Assembly (NCBI RefSeq): GCF_000612505.1
Contig: NZ_CP004078.1
Location: 2,034,001-2,098,000, forward strand
From: Paenibacillus sabinae T27
GTDB lineage: Bacteria > Bacillota > Bacilli > Paenibacillales > Paenibacillaceae
Direction of reading: 5' to 3'
Length of the DNA: 64,000 bases
Shown piece by piece: positions 35,644 through 45,090 of this stretch; the stretch's first letter is position 1; every line of letters begins with the position of its first letter. A program made the translations under genes and the position numbers. The notes beneath the pieces were generated by a model that saw only the letters and a program-made list of their open reading frames with translations, was not told the DNA's origin and did no database searches.

Positions 35644-36399
35644 TTGAATGAAGTTATTGCTACATTAAAAAATCACCGCTCCTACCGGCAGTATGCACAG
35701 CGGGAAGTGGAAACGGAAGCATTGCGGACCATCATCGAAGCCGCGCAGGCGGCTCCTTCCTGGATCAACGGCCAGCACGTGACGGTGATTTCCGTCCGGG
35801 ACGAAGAGCGGAAGCGGCAGCTGTCGGAGTTCAGCGGGAACCAGAAGCATGTCGCCGAAGCACCGGTGTTTCTCATGTTCTGCATGGATTTTTACCGCGC
35901 CAAGCTGGCGGGCGAGATCGAGGAGACTTCATTTGAAGCAGAGCGCGATGTGGATGCATTGCTGATCGGGGCGACGGATGTGGGCATCGCGCTGGAAGCG
36001 GCGATCGTCGCGGCGGAGTCGCTGGGCCTCGGCGTCATTCCGATCGGCGGCATCCGGCGGAATACGCAGGGCGTCATCGACCTGCTGAAGCTGCCGAAAT
36101 ACGTATTCCCGGTAGTCGGTCTGTGTGTCGGGTATCCCGAGGCCGAAGTGCCCAAGCAGCCCCGGCTTCCGCTGCCCGCGGTTTGGCACGAGGAGAGCTA
36201 TAATCCCGATCTGGCCGGATACCTGCAGGAAATGAACGACAGCAACCGGCAGGCGCTGAAAGCTCAGGGGCTGGAGGAAAAAGACTGGACCGCCCGTGTC
36301 GCCGCCTTCTTCGCCGCCAATCCGGAGTACGGGGACGCCAAACGCACGCTCCGGGAACAGGGCTTTGCCTGCAGCAACCTGGAACCGGATCCAAGCTAA
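35644..36399 (+). CDS. NfsA/NfrA-type flavin-dependent nitroreductase
   Basis: This 251-residue FMN enzyme uses NADPH or NADH to reduce nitro compounds, quinones or flavin. The family pattern is clear: IATLKNHRSYRQY at the start (FMN phosphate-binding Arg residues), AAQAAPSWINGQHV, a middle TDVGIALEAAIVAAESLGLGVIPIGGIR and VVGLCVGYP. The length fits the NfsA/NfrA group. TTG start with GGAGG nine bases upstream. A TATAAT is present at 35600 without a good -35. The LysR-type gene follows 38 bases later on the same strand and may be cotranscribed. Confidence 0.87.
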   Translation: MNEVIATLKNHRSYRQYAQREVETEALRTIIEAAQAAPSWINGQHVTVISVRDEERKRQLSEFSGNQKHVAEAPVFLMFCMDFYRAKLAGEIEETSFEAERDVDALLIGATDVGIALEAAIVAAESLGLGVIPIGGIRRNTQGVIDLLKLPKYVFPVVGLCVGYPEAEVPKQPRLPLPAVWHEESYNPDLAGYLQEMNDSNRQALKAQGLEEKDWTARVAAFFAANPEYGDAKRTLREQGFACSNLEPDPS

Positions 36400-36437
36400 A
36401 ACTATCTATAAGCCTGTTTGAGAAAGGAATCGTCCCA

Positions 36438-37340
36438 TTGACTCTACAACAATTGAAATACGTCATCGAGGTGGCGGGCCGCGGTTCGATGAACGAAGCC
36501 GCCAAACGGCTGTTCATTTCCCAGCCCAGCCTGTCCAACGCGATCCGGGATCTGGAAGAAGAAATCGGGATCACGATCTTTGAGCGCACCAACAAAGGCA
36601 TTTCGCTGTCTAAGGAAGGCGCGGAGTTTCTAAGCTACGCCAGGCAGGTGGTCGAGCAGGCCGAACTGCTGGAGAACCGGTATCTTGGCGCCAAGCCGTC
36701 GCCCCAGCATTTCTCCGTGTCCACCCAGCATTACGCTTTTGCGGTCAACGCCTTTGTGAACCTGGTGCGCCGGCACGGCCAGGAAGAATACGAAATGGCG
36801 CTCCGTGAGACGAAGACCTACGAAATCATTCAGGACGTCAAAAGCCTGCGCAGCGAGATCGGCATTCTGTATCTCAATGAGTTCAACGCCAAGGTGATGG
36901 GCAGGCTGCTCAAGGACGCGGGGCTGGTCTTCAACAGCCTGTTCATCGCGAAGCCGCATATTTTTATCAGCATCCATAATCCGCTGGCCAAGCAGTCCAT
37001 CGTGACCATCGACCAGCTTCATGAATATCCGTATTTGTCCTTTGAGCAGGGGGAATACAATTCCTTTCACTTCTCGGAGGAAATTCTCAGCACGTTGTCG
37101 CACCCCAAGAGCATCCGGGTCAACGACCGGGCGACGCTGTTCAATCTGCTGATCGGCCTTAACGGCTACACGATATCGACGGGCGTGCTTAGCGCGGATT
37201 TGAACGGCAACGAGATCATTCCCGTTCCGCTCGATTGCGACGAGAGCATCAATGTGGGCTGGATCTGCCATAAGGACGCCGCGCTTTCAAAGTTGGGACT
37301 GGCCTATGTCGAAGAGCTGGAAAAGGCGATTGCCGAGTAG
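36438..37340 (+). CDS. LysR-family transcriptional regulator
   Basis: This 300-residue regulator has the LysR N-terminal winged helix (MTLQQLKYVIEVAGRGSMNEAAKRLFISQPSLSNAIRDLE by position 1-40, with a typical recognition helix) and a C-terminal co-inducer domain (residues 90-290). It likely acts as a tetramer. It lies just downstream of the nitroreductase gene in the same direction, so it may control that gene or respond to redox-active compounds; this is only inferred from position. TTG start with AAAGGA upstream. Confidence 0.9.
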   Translation: MTLQQLKYVIEVAGRGSMNEAAKRLFISQPSLSNAIRDLEEEIGITIFERTNKGISLSKEGAEFLSYARQVVEQAELLENRYLGAKPSPQHFSVSTQHYAFAVNAFVNLVRRHGQEEYEMALRETKTYEIIQDVKSLRSEIGILYLNEFNAKVMGRLLKDAGLVFNSLFIAKPHIFISIHNPLAKQSIVTIDQLHEYPYLSFEQGEYNSFHFSEEILSTLSHPKSIRVNDRATLFNLLIGLNGYTISTGVLSADLNGNEIIPVPLDCDESINVGWICHKDAALSKLGLAYVEELEKAIAE

Positions 37341-37413
37341 CCGGGCCATTTGCCCGGGAGTATGAACAACGATTCTACTATTATATAGGGAACAGATATA
37401 TTGGGAGCAAAAT

Positions 37414-37451
37414 GGAGGGGGATCGCTTAAGCGCGAAACTCCTCTTTTTTT
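37414..37451 (+). terminator. Probable terminator after the LysR-type gene
   Basis: GGAG pairs with CTCC, enclosing the self-complementary CGCTTAAGCG, followed by seven T. The outer stem is short. The rest of the 37341-37695 gap holds a short purine-rich stretch and no recognised element. Confidence 0.5.
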
Positions 37452-37695
37452 AGCGAATTTCCCCCTCTACGAGGGTACCCCCTTCTACTACGTTAGAGCC
37501 ATTTTTGCCGTGTTTTCTGAAAGTCCATTGACCTTTTTTCTTGCGATAAATATATTGAGGTTAAGCCTATAAACGGATTTGGGATTCGAGCCGGTTTCAG
37601 AAGGTTTCCTAAAGCGGAACCGGGGAGTCCAAGGTCCTCCGAACGTGAATCTTTGGTCTTACTTTATTATCCATGGAAAGGGGTGCCCTGCTTCG

Positions 37696-38712
37696 ATGAA
37701 ACCGGAAATCAGCATCATTGTGCCTGTGTATAAGGTGGAAAATTATATCCGCAAATGCGTGGATTCGATTCTGGCACAGAGCTTCGAGAACTTTGAACTG
37801 ATTCTAGTCGATGACGGCTCTCCCGACAACTGTCCCGCCATTTGCGACGAGTACGCCGCCAAGGACCCGAGAGTGCGGGTCATTCATAAGCCGAACGGCG
37901 GATTGTCCGACGCCAGAAACTGGGGTCTTAATATCGCCGAAGGCAAATACGTCGGCTTTGTCGATTCGGACGACTGGGTTGCCGACGATATGTATGAGCT
38001 GCTGTACCATTCCATAATCGAAAATGATTCGGACATCGCCGTATGCTGCCACTACGAGGTGGTTGAGGGCGAGCTGTTCCAGATCAACAATTTTGACGGC
38101 TATCCCCGCGTGCTTGGCAATGTGGAAGGATTGAGCGAGCTGCTGATGGACGTCCGGATCAAGAATCTGGCCTGGGACAAGCTGTACAAAAGAGAGCTGT
38201 TCCGCAATGTCAACTATCCCGTCGGGGTGTATTACGAGGATACTCCGACAACCTATAAGCTGTTCCTGAAGGCTTCCAAGGTGTCTTTGGTCAACATTCC
38301 GAAATATTTTTACTTCAAGCGCAAAGAGAGCATCACCGGAAGCAAAAATCTGAAGAAGCTCCAGGACAAATTCTACGGAGCCTATGAGAAGTACGATAAG
38401 GTCAGAAGCCAGTACCGGGACAAAATCGATAAGGCTACCTGGGGCTGGGCCGCCAATGTCGTCATTAATGAAGCGATGGAGCTGTATAATTATCTGCTCA
38501 GGCAAAAAGACGGAACCGCCCAGAGCGGGGATGTCGAAAAGGTCAAAAAGTTCCTGCGCGAAAATCTGTCCGTCATCCTGACGGCCAAGCCGATCGGGCC
38601 GAAACTGAAATTGGCCGCTCTTATCCTGTCGACGAGCGAGGCCTTCTACAGCCTGCTGTACAGCACCCTGATCTTTCCGTTCCGCAAAGAGAAGAATCAG
38701 AGCCTGATGTAG
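37696..38712 (+). CDS. Family 2 glycosyltransferase
   Basis: This 338-residue enzyme has the GT-A fold of family 2: ISIIVPVYKVENYIRKCVDSIL at the start, nucleotide-binding LILVDDGSPDNCP, GGLSDARNWGLNIAEGKYVGF and the metal-binding DSDD in FVDSDDWV (about residue 95). A later EDTPTTYKLFLKA may contain the acceptor-side base. It would move a sugar from a nucleotide donor to a growing surface polysaccharide. The open frame runs 39 codons further left, but the ATG used is at the normal family start, with AAAGGGGTG upstream. First gene of a four-gene polysaccharide cluster. Confidence 0.9.
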   Translation: MKPEISIIVPVYKVENYIRKCVDSILAQSFENFELILVDDGSPDNCPAICDEYAAKDPRVRVIHKPNGGLSDARNWGLNIAEGKYVGFVDSDDWVADDMYELLYHSIIENDSDIAVCCHYEVVEGELFQINNFDGYPRVLGNVEGLSELLMDVRIKNLAWDKLYKRELFRNVNYPVGVYYEDTPTTYKLFLKASKVSLVNIPKYFYFKRKESITGSKNLKKLQDKFYGAYEKYDKVRSQYRDKIDKATWGWAANVVINEAMELYNYLLRQKDGTAQSGDVEKVKKFLRENLSVILTAKPIGPKLKLAALILSTSEAFYSLLYSTLIFPFRKEKNQSLM

Positions 38713-38767
38713 ATCGCCCGGCAGAGCCGCGCTCAAGGTGCGAATTCTTATCTACAGGGAGGAACGT

Positions 38768-40042
38768 ATGATGCATATCGGCATTTTTATGCACACCAAT
38801 TACTTCGAGGATTTCTTCGTCAAGGGCCTCGGCATCAACGAACGGGAGTATGTCGAGTCCTATCATAATGATTTTTCGTTTGACTATGCCCGCCTGCTCC
38901 GTGAGCACGGGATCACAACCACCATCTACAATTTCACCAAAACCGGCGACAAGGCCCGGACCTATCAGCATAAAGTGGTCGATTGCACGGTCAAGTTCAT
39001 ACCGATTGGCACGCTGTACCGGATGTATGACCGGATTCCTTACGCAACCCGGACCCCCGTGCTTAAATTCATTTCCCAGTACGCCTCCACGATTCAGCCG
39101 GACCTTGCGCGGATTCTGCAGGACGACGGCATCGATGTCATCTATGCCCAGGAATATGCTTCCGGACGGTTTGAACGGCTGGCCGGCGTTGCCAAATCTC
39201 TTGGCATACCGATCGTGGCGGCCTATCACGGAGGCAGCATACCGAAATTCCTGATGCCGATCAAAAAACGGACCTTGAGCCAGGCCGCTTATTTGACGAC
39301 ACTTAACGAAGATGAGCATCGCAGCATGCTCGCTTCTTTGCCCCATATGAAAGACCGCATTCGCATCATTCCGAATTTCGTTAACCAGTCCATCTTCCAC
39401 CGGGAAGACCGGGAAGAGGCGCGCCGCGCACTGGACCTGGACCCCGGTTCAAGGTACATCATAACGGTCGGAAGACTGGATGAGTATCAAAAAGCGCATT
39501 CGCTGCTCGTTGAGGCGGTCAAATCACTTCATGACTTTCCGGAGCTGAAGGTGCTGATCGCCGGAAGCGGGCCGGATGAGCAGGAGCTGCGGAAGCGGAT
39601 TTCGGATGCCGGTCTGGAGGACAAAATCATCCTGCTCGGCTCGGTACGCGACAAAAATCAATTGAGGCACTATTACAACGCCAGCGAGCTGTTTGTGCTT
39701 CCCTCGCGCTATGAAGGACTGCCGCTGGTCCTGCTGGAAGCTGGAGCCTGCGGATTGCCTGCCGCGGCCTTCAATGTCATGGGGGTCAGAGGCATGATCC
39801 GCGACGGCGAGAACGGGCTGCTTGCGGAGAATCTCGACCCGCTTCGGCTGGCCGACTCGCTGCGGAAGCTGCTGTCAAGCCCCGAGCTCCGCGCGAAGAT
39901 GGGGGACCGGGCGCTCGAAATTGTCCGCACCCAGTATTCCGAGGAGGTCATCGGCGCCAAGCTGAAGGCGCTGTTTACGGACAGTATTGGCGGCGGGGAC
40001 GCCGTGAATTTCAAGCCGGCCGTTCTGACTGGTAATAAATGA
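38768..40042 (+). CDS. Family 4 glycosyltransferase
   Basis: This 424-residue GT-B enzyme has an N-terminal acceptor domain (HIGIFMHTNYFEDFFVKGLG) and a GT4 donor-binding domain: IITVGRLDEYQKAHSLLVEAV near residue 235, LIAGSGPDEQELRKRI and the E-x7-E pattern in SRYEGLPLVLLEAGACGLPAAAF. Family members use GDP- or UDP-activated sugars with retention of configuration. ATG at 38768 has GGAGG five bases away, and a second ATG follows immediately. Second gene of the cluster. Confidence 0.92.
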   Translation: MMHIGIFMHTNYFEDFFVKGLGINEREYVESYHNDFSFDYARLLREHGITTTIYNFTKTGDKARTYQHKVVDCTVKFIPIGTLYRMYDRIPYATRTPVLKFISQYASTIQPDLARILQDDGIDVIYAQEYASGRFERLAGVAKSLGIPIVAAYHGGSIPKFLMPIKKRTLSQAAYLTTLNEDEHRSMLASLPHMKDRIRIIPNFVNQSIFHREDREEARRALDLDPGSRYIITVGRLDEYQKAHSLLVEAVKSLHDFPELKVLIAGSGPDEQELRKRISDAGLEDKIILLGSVRDKNQLRHYYNASELFVLPSRYEGLPLVLLEAGACGLPAAAFNVMGVRGMIRDGENGLLAENLDPLRLADSLRKLLSSPELRAKMGDRALEIVRTQYSEEVIGAKLKALFTDSIGGGDAVNFKPAVLTGNK

Positions 40043-40071
40043 AGGAACAGCCGTCAAAAGGAGGAGAGCTT

Positions 40072-41127
40072 GTGAAGCTTAGCGTGATCATTCCGGCGTA
40101 CAATGTCGAAGCGTATATCGGTTATACGCTTGAATCGCTCGCCAGACAGAGCAGCAAGGATTTTGAGACGATTGTCGTTGACGACGGCTCCACCGACGGG
40201 ACGGGGCAGGCGGTCCGGAACTTTATCGACAGCGGCCGGTTGGCGAACTGCCGCCTGATCACCAAGGAGAACGGTGGAGTCAGCGCCGCCCGGAACCGGG
40301 GGACCGAGGAAGCGGTCGGCGACTATGTTCTGTTTCTTGACGGCGACGATCATGTGGCCCCCGGTCTGGTTGAAGCTTTCGCCAAGGCGGCGGATAACGG
40401 AGAGCCCGATATAGTATGCTGGAAATGGACGCTGGTCGACGAGAAGGGGAAGCAGCTCTACGATTTCTACCGGGATACCCCGCGTCTTCCGAAGCGGATG
40501 TCGGGCGCGGATGCGCTGCGGCATGTGCTGGTCAATCAGGACATGCGGATCTGGACGGCAAGCGCCGCCTACAAGAGACGACTTCTGGAAGAGGAAGGGA
40601 TTCTCTATACGCCCGGCTGCGTGAACGGAGAGGACCAGGAGTACACGTTTAAGGCTTTGGCGCGCGCGGCCGACGTTGTTTTTATCGACAGTGTGTTGTC
40701 TTATTATCTGCACCGGAGTACGTCTATCTCGGGCGTATACAACGTCAAGAAATTTGACTTTGCGGACGCCTTCAAGCGGGCCGGAATGTATATGGACGGA
40801 CGGCCTGAGCTGAAAGAGGTTCAGGATACGCTTCTGTATCGCCACATGATTGAGAACTATTTTTATAATCTGAAGACCTGCCTGGGAAGCTCGGGCAAAG
40901 TGTCCATCCGCACGTTGCTGCAGGATATTGACAGGAACTACCCGCATTTAAATGAAGAAATGCGTGATTTAATCAAGCGCTGGACCAAAGAGAACGGCAA
41001 TGCGAAAGCGCATGTCCGCGCATTTCTAATCGCTCCTGAGCTGTACCGGGTGCTCCTCGGATGCCAGCAGGCGGCGATCAAGCTGAAGTCCCGTATCCGC
41101 TCCACACTCCGTCATGCGACGGCGTAA
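40072..41127 (+). CDS. Family 2 glycosyltransferase
   Basis: This 351-residue enzyme is a second GT-A family 2 protein: LSVIIPAYNVEAYIGYTLESL, TIVVDDGSTDGTG, GGVSAARNRGTEEAVGDYVLFLDGDDHV with the metal-binding DGDD, and later GEDQEYTFKALA, a typical acidic motif. GTG at 40072 has AAGGAGGAG seven bases upstream; an ATG 33 bases earlier, overlapping the previous stop, is less likely. Third gene of the cluster. Confidence 0.9.
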   Translation: MKLSVIIPAYNVEAYIGYTLESLARQSSKDFETIVVDDGSTDGTGQAVRNFIDSGRLANCRLITKENGGVSAARNRGTEEAVGDYVLFLDGDDHVAPGLVEAFAKAADNGEPDIVCWKWTLVDEKGKQLYDFYRDTPRLPKRMSGADALRHVLVNQDMRIWTASAAYKRRLLEEEGILYTPGCVNGEDQEYTFKALARAADVVFIDSVLSYYLHRSTSISGVYNVKKFDFADAFKRAGMYMDGRPELKEVQDTLLYRHMIENYFYNLKTCLGSSGKVSIRTLLQDIDRNYPHLNEEMRDLIKRWTKENGNAKAHVRAFLIAPELYRVLLGCQQAAIKLKSRIRSTLRHATA

Positions 41128-41214
41128 CGGAAACCGGAGTATGGCTGTCTAATAATCGAGGGAAGGAATGCACTAAACCAAGCAGTTACAATATGAAGCT
41201 AAAGGAGGAACGGT

Positions 41215-42756
41215 ATGATTGCCAAACGCAGCTTTCTCAATATCTCCATCGGCTTGCTCAGCCAGTTGGTTACCATTGCGCTCAGCTTCTTTATTCCCCG
41301 GCTGATTATGCTGAATTACGGTTCAGAAGCCAATGGGCTGGTTGCCTCCATCACACAGATCATCGCCTATTTGTCACTGCTGGAAGCTGGCGTCGGCGCA
41401 GCGTCGATTCAGGCCCTCTACCGGCCGATCAGTAAGAACGACCGTTCCAAGATCAATGATATTTTGGCTGCTACCTCGATTTATTACAAAAAAACGGGAC
41501 TTTATTATTTCGCCGCGGTCGTCCTGATTGCGGGAGTTTATCCATTTGTGATTGAATCTGGCTTTGACGCGGTGACGGTCATGGCGGTTGTGGCGCTCAG
41601 CGGGCTGGGCGGCGCGGTCAACTATTATTTTCAGGGGAAGTTCAGAGTGCTCCTGCTTGCCGAGGGGAAGAGCTACATCGATTCATCGGTCGGCACCATT
41701 GCCAATGTCGCCAACAGTCTGGTCCGCATTGTGCTGCTGCTGCAAGGCTTTAATATTATCGCCGTACAGGCGGTTTATTTTATCGTCATCCTGCTGCAGA
41801 TTGTGTTCTACCGTTTCTATATCCGTAAATATTACAGCTGGATCGATCTTAACCGGAAACCCGATTATGGGGCGATCAGCCAAAAGAATTCCGCGCTCAT
41901 CCACGAGCTGTCCTATCTGATTTTCCGAAATACGGATATTCTCGTGCTGACCCTGTTTACGAATCTGAAGGTCGTAAGCATCTACGTCCTGTATAATATG
42001 GTGTTCAACTTCGTGGACAATCTGGTGCATATGGTCACCGGCAGCTTCAAATTCGCACTCGGCCAAAGTTATTTCGATAACCGGGAAAAGTTTATAAAAA
42101 TGTACAACATGTACGAGACGTACTATACCGGGTTTATTTTTGCGGTGATCACTGTGGTTACGATTATGATTCTGCCGTTCATGCATCTGTACACGGCCGG
42201 AATCAAAGACAATAACTACATCGATGTTCTGCTGCCTCTGCTGTTCGCCGCGGCCAAGCTGCTAATGAATGCCCGGGCTCCGGTGGACAATGTGATCGAA
42301 ATCGCCGGCCATTTCCGCAGCACCCAGGGAAGATCGATTCTGGAATCGGTGATCAATCTTGTCTGTTCGATTGGATTTGTCCTGCTGTTCGGAATCTATG
42401 GTGTACTGATGGGCACGATTGCGGCGCTGCTGTACCGCACGACAGATATGATTTTTTATGCCAACCGCAGGCTTATGGATCGCAGTCCGTGGCTCACGTT
42501 TAAGAAGTGGGGGGCCAATATCGCGCTGTTCGTCTTCATCTATCTGGTCGTGGAGAGCGTCACTCTCCCTGTCCATTCCTACCTATCGTTTGTAATATGG
42601 GGAATCGTGCTGTCTGCGGTGATATTCCCGATTTATCTGGCCATCAATTCCCTGTTTGAAAAAGATTCCTTTGCGCTGCTGCCCGAGCTTGTCAAAAGGG
42701 TAACGTCGCGCTTCGGAATCGGGAAAAAGCCGGCTGCGCAGGGCGGCTCGCAGTAA
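41215..42756 (+). CDS. Polysaccharide flippase (Wzx/MOP-type)
   Basis: This 513-residue membrane protein has about 12-14 hydrophobic helices (for example SIGLLSQLVTIALSFFIPRLIM at the start) and the layout of the MOP/PST flippase family, which turns lipid-linked oligosaccharides across the membrane. The helix pair around GSEANGLVASITQIIAYLSLLEAG is typical. AAAGGAGG before the ATG. It ends the cluster, 87 bases after the last glycosyltransferase. No polymerase (Wzy), initiating sugar-phosphate transferase or chain-length regulator is beside it. Confidence 0.88.
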   Translation: MIAKRSFLNISIGLLSQLVTIALSFFIPRLIMLNYGSEANGLVASITQIIAYLSLLEAGVGAASIQALYRPISKNDRSKINDILAATSIYYKKTGLYYFAAVVLIAGVYPFVIESGFDAVTVMAVVALSGLGGAVNYYFQGKFRVLLLAEGKSYIDSSVGTIANVANSLVRIVLLLQGFNIIAVQAVYFIVILLQIVFYRFYIRKYYSWIDLNRKPDYGAISQKNSALIHELSYLIFRNTDILVLTLFTNLKVVSIYVLYNMVFNFVDNLVHMVTGSFKFALGQSYFDNREKFIKMYNMYETYYTGFIFAVITVVTIMILPFMHLYTAGIKDNNYIDVLLPLLFAAAKLLMNARAPVDNVIEIAGHFRSTQGRSILESVINLVCSIGFVLLFGIYGVLMGTIAALLYRTTDMIFYANRRLMDRSPWLTFKKWGANIALFVFIYLVVESVTLPVHSYLSFVIWGIVLSAVIFPIYLAINSLFEKDSFALLPELVKRVTSRFGIGKKPAAQGGSQ

Positions 42757-42824
42757 GCTGCGCGCGGCCGGGAAGCGGGTACCCGGGAGTGGGTATTGAT
42801 GCGTTCCTAGTCCCCTGTTGCGAT

Positions 42825-42862
42825 AAAAAAAGCGCCACTGCCATAAGCCGGCAGGGCGCTTT
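42825..42862. terminator. Bidirectional terminator between flippase and ECF sigma gene
   Basis: AAAGCGCC-CTGCC / GGCAG-GGCGCTTT is a 13-base stem with one mismatch. On the minus strand it is followed by seven T (strong, for the sigma gene), on the plus strand by TTTCTTG (weaker, for the flippase). Confidence 0.85.
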
Positions 42863-42884
42863 CTTGTTTGTTAGGCGGGCGGCC

Positions 42885-43598
42885 TTATGCTGCCATGAGC
42901 ATAACGGTGCCGCCGCCGCTCCGGCCTGTGCTGTACGGCGGCCGGGCATCCTGCATCCAGCCGACGGCCTCGGCTGGTTCGTCCTCCTGCCGAGCCAGCG
43001 CGATCAGCTCGGCAATGTCCGCGCGCTCGCAAGCGGCCGCCATCCGCTCCAGCAGCGCGCGAAAGCCGGGCTCCTCCGGGAGCGGAGGACCGCCCAGGGC
43101 CAGCTCCTCCCGCAGCGCAGGCAGCGCCCGGCGCGCCCGGTGGAGCGCCGCTTTGACGGCGCCCTCCGTGGTCCCCAGCAGCTCCGCGGCTTCGGCGGCC
43201 GAATACTCCAGCACGTCCCGCAGGAGAAACACCGTCCGCTGAAGCGGAGACAGATGCTTCATCATCGCCTGCAGAGCCATTTCCGCGGCGAAATCTCCGC
43301 CGCTCTGCGTAACCGCCGCCGGATCAAGCAGCAGCGGCAGCTTTTGGCTCAGCGCGGTTTTTCTCCGCGCCGCATCAAGCCATGTATTTTTGGCGATCCG
43401 CAGCAGGAAGGCTTCAGGGTTGCCGTGCCCGGACCTTAAGGGGTTAAGCGCCTTTACCCAGGTGTCCTGAACCAAATCCTCGGCATCCCAGCTTGAGCGG
43501 GTGAGCGACAGACAGTACCTTTTCAGAGCGGCCTGTAATTGAATAATCCCGCTGTCATCCGGCAGCTTCCCTTCTTCCGCGCGTTTCGGAGTGATCAT
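42885..43598 (-). CDS. ECF-type RNA polymerase sigma factor
   Basis: This 237-residue sigma-70-family protein has region 2 (LTRSSWDAEDLVQDTWVKAL, then AFLLRIAKNTWLDAARRK) and region 4 (LSPLQRTVFLLRDVLEYSAAEAAELLGTTEGAVKAALHRAR). A C-terminal extension of about 70 residues follows (EEPGFRALLERMAAACERADIAELIALA), which may be a SnoaL-like or regulatory tail. No anti-sigma gene is adjacent, so control may be through this tail. ATG at 43598 has AAGGAGG nine bases upstream. Divergent from clpP. Confidence 0.9.
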   Translation of the reverse strand: MITPKRAEEGKLPDDSGIIQLQAALKRYCLSLTRSSWDAEDLVQDTWVKALNPLRSGHGNPEAFLLRIAKNTWLDAARRKTALSQKLPLLLDPAAVTQSGGDFAAEMALQAMMKHLSPLQRTVFLLRDVLEYSAAEAAELLGTTEGAVKAALHRARRALPALREELALGGPPLPEEPGFRALLERMAAACERADIAELIALARQEDEPAEAVGWMQDARPPYSTGRSGGGTVMLMAA

Positions 43599-43793
43599 GC
43601 GTATTCCTCCTTTTGCATAAGCGATATCTGAACCCATTCCTTCTTTCTTTCCAGTGTAAACGAATAACGATGCGGAAACGATACGCGGCTGAAATTATTT
43701 TATCGGAGTATCAATTGCAGTATCTTTCGGGCGCCTTCAACCGTATACGGGTCAGAACAAAACATTCAATCCAATCGGTGGAGGTAAGCGAAA

Positions 43794-44375
43794 ATGAGTT
43801 ATATTCCTTATGTGCTGGAACAGACGAGCCGGGGTGAGCGTTCCTACGATATTTACTCCCGGCTGCTAAAAGACCGGATTGTGTTCGTAGGGGCGGCGAT
43901 CGACGACCAGCTCGCGAACAGCGTCATTGCGCAGCTGCTGTTTCTGGCGGCGGAGGACCCGGACAAGGATATTCATATGTACATCAACAGTCCGGGAGGC
44001 TCCACTTCGGCAGGGTTCGGGATCTATGATACAATGCAATTGATTAAGCCCCAGGTGAATACGATTTGCACCGGCTTCGCGGCTTCCTTCGCGGCCTTTC
44101 TTCTTCTGTCGGGAGCGACCGGCAAACGCTGCTGTCTCCCGAACGGCGAAATCATGATCCATCAGCCGCACGGCGGGGCGCAGGGGCAGGCGAGCGACAT
44201 CGCGATCAGCGCGAAGCGCATTTTGCAGGTGAGGGAACGAATTGTCCGCATTACCTCGGAACGGACCGGTCAGCCGATCGACAAAGTCGAGAAGGATATG
44301 GACCGGGACTTCTTCATGACGGCCGAGGAAGCTTTGGAGTACGGCATTATCGACAAAGTGATCACCCAATTGTAA
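43794..44375 (+). CDS. clpP: ClpP-type ATP-dependent protease subunit
   Basis: This 193-residue serine protease subunit would form a tetradecamer and work with a Clp ATPase. The catalytic triad is seen as Ser98 ([10 protein letters not shown]), His123 (EIMIHQP) and Asp172 (MDRDFFM); [16 protein letters not shown] forms the oxyanion loop. Around the serine, FAASFAAF replaces the usual MAASMGAF, and the N-terminal sequence differs from standard ClpP1, so this is probably a second (ClpP2-like) paralogue. GGAGG is upstream. The 14-base gap to the next small gene shows they are cotranscribed. Divergent from the ECF sigma gene. Confidence 0.92.
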   Translation: MSYIPYVLEQTSRGERSYDIYSRLLKDRIVFVGAAIDDQLANSVIAQLLFLAAEDPDKDIHMYINSPGGSTSAGFGIYDTMQLIKPQVNTICTGFAASFAAFLLLSGATGKRCCLPNGEIMIHQPHGGAQGQASDIAISAKRILQVRERIVRITSERTGQPIDKVEKDMDRDFFMTAEEALEYGIIDKVITQL

Positions 44376-44389
44376 AGGAGAGAGAGAAC

Positions 44390-44596
44390 ATGTTAACGGC
44401 ATTGCAGGGAGAAAAAGCGGCGGTTTATTTTCTGGACGGCACCTTTCTGGGGGATGGCGTTCTGGAAGAGGTGGGCGAGAAGTTTATCAAATACGTGACG
44501 GACTATCAGGTCCATTACATTCCGATTACGGCGATCCGTTCAGTATCCGTGGAGACCAAAGAGCGGCAGCGTCCGCGGGTGGGATTCGGGCAGTAG
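44390..44596 (+). CDS. Small conserved protein downstream of clpP
   Basis: This 68-residue protein begins MLTALQGEKAAVYFLDGTFLG, continues FIKYVTDYQVHYIPITAIRSV, and ends in a charged tail KERQRPRVGFGQ. It looks like a small beta-strand-rich fold, without membrane segment or signal. The ATG has AAAGGAGAG nine bases upstream, lies 14 bases after the clpP stop, and its codon use is like its neighbours, which supports it being real. I do not recognise a family; an adaptor role for ClpP is only a guess from position. Confidence 0.7.
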   Translation: MLTALQGEKAAVYFLDGTFLGDGVLEEVGEKFIKYVTDYQVHYIPITAIRSVSVETKERQRPRVGFGQ

Positions 44597-44626
44597 AAGC
44601 TTGATTTCACTTCTTCATGACATTTA

Positions 44627-44676
44627 AAGGACCCTTACCCCGTGCAGGCGGGAGGAATGGGTCCTTGACTTTTTTT
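44627..44676 (+). terminator. Terminator of the clpP unit
   Basis: AAGGACCC pairs with GGGTCCTT around a 24-base loop; GAC then seven T follow. Confidence 0.8.
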
Positions 44677-44923
44677 CGCGCTGTGTCTATGTCGTTCCTA
44701 CTCTCGTAGTTAAGAACGGCCATTTTTCAGTGTATGAGTCAGCCTCCCAAACGTGTCGGCCGCGGGGTATGCCGGAGGATTTGGCCGCATTTGGGTTCTT
44801 TTCTACATCCTGTGCCTAAGTCACCTTTGATAACCTTTTGGATTTGCAGAAAATCCCCTCCCACCTACGGTCGTCCACAGACTATCCAGTGAAAATTAAC
44901 GGGCCGGATTGTGTGCGGATTGA

Positions 44924-45032
44924 GGGCTGCGGACTGCGTGCTACGGGCTACGGGCTGCGGACTACGGGTTACGGGCTGCGGGCTCCGGGCTGCGGGCTCG
45001 TTGCGGGCTCCGGGCTGCGGACTACGGGTTAC
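44924..45032 (+). repeat. Heptamer tandem repeat array, about 15 units
   Basis: Units of the type GGGCTGC (variants GGGCTAC, GGACTAC, GGGTTAC, GGGCTCC) run without gaps for eleven copies, then a 4-base interruption TTGC, then four more copies. A 14-base block GGACTAC-GGGTTAC occurs twice, so larger units were also copied. Confidence 0.9.
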
Positions 45033-45090
45033 GGATATTCCTGCGTTGATACATCTTTTTTCAGTGAAATTCCTCCTGCCTTAACCCATT

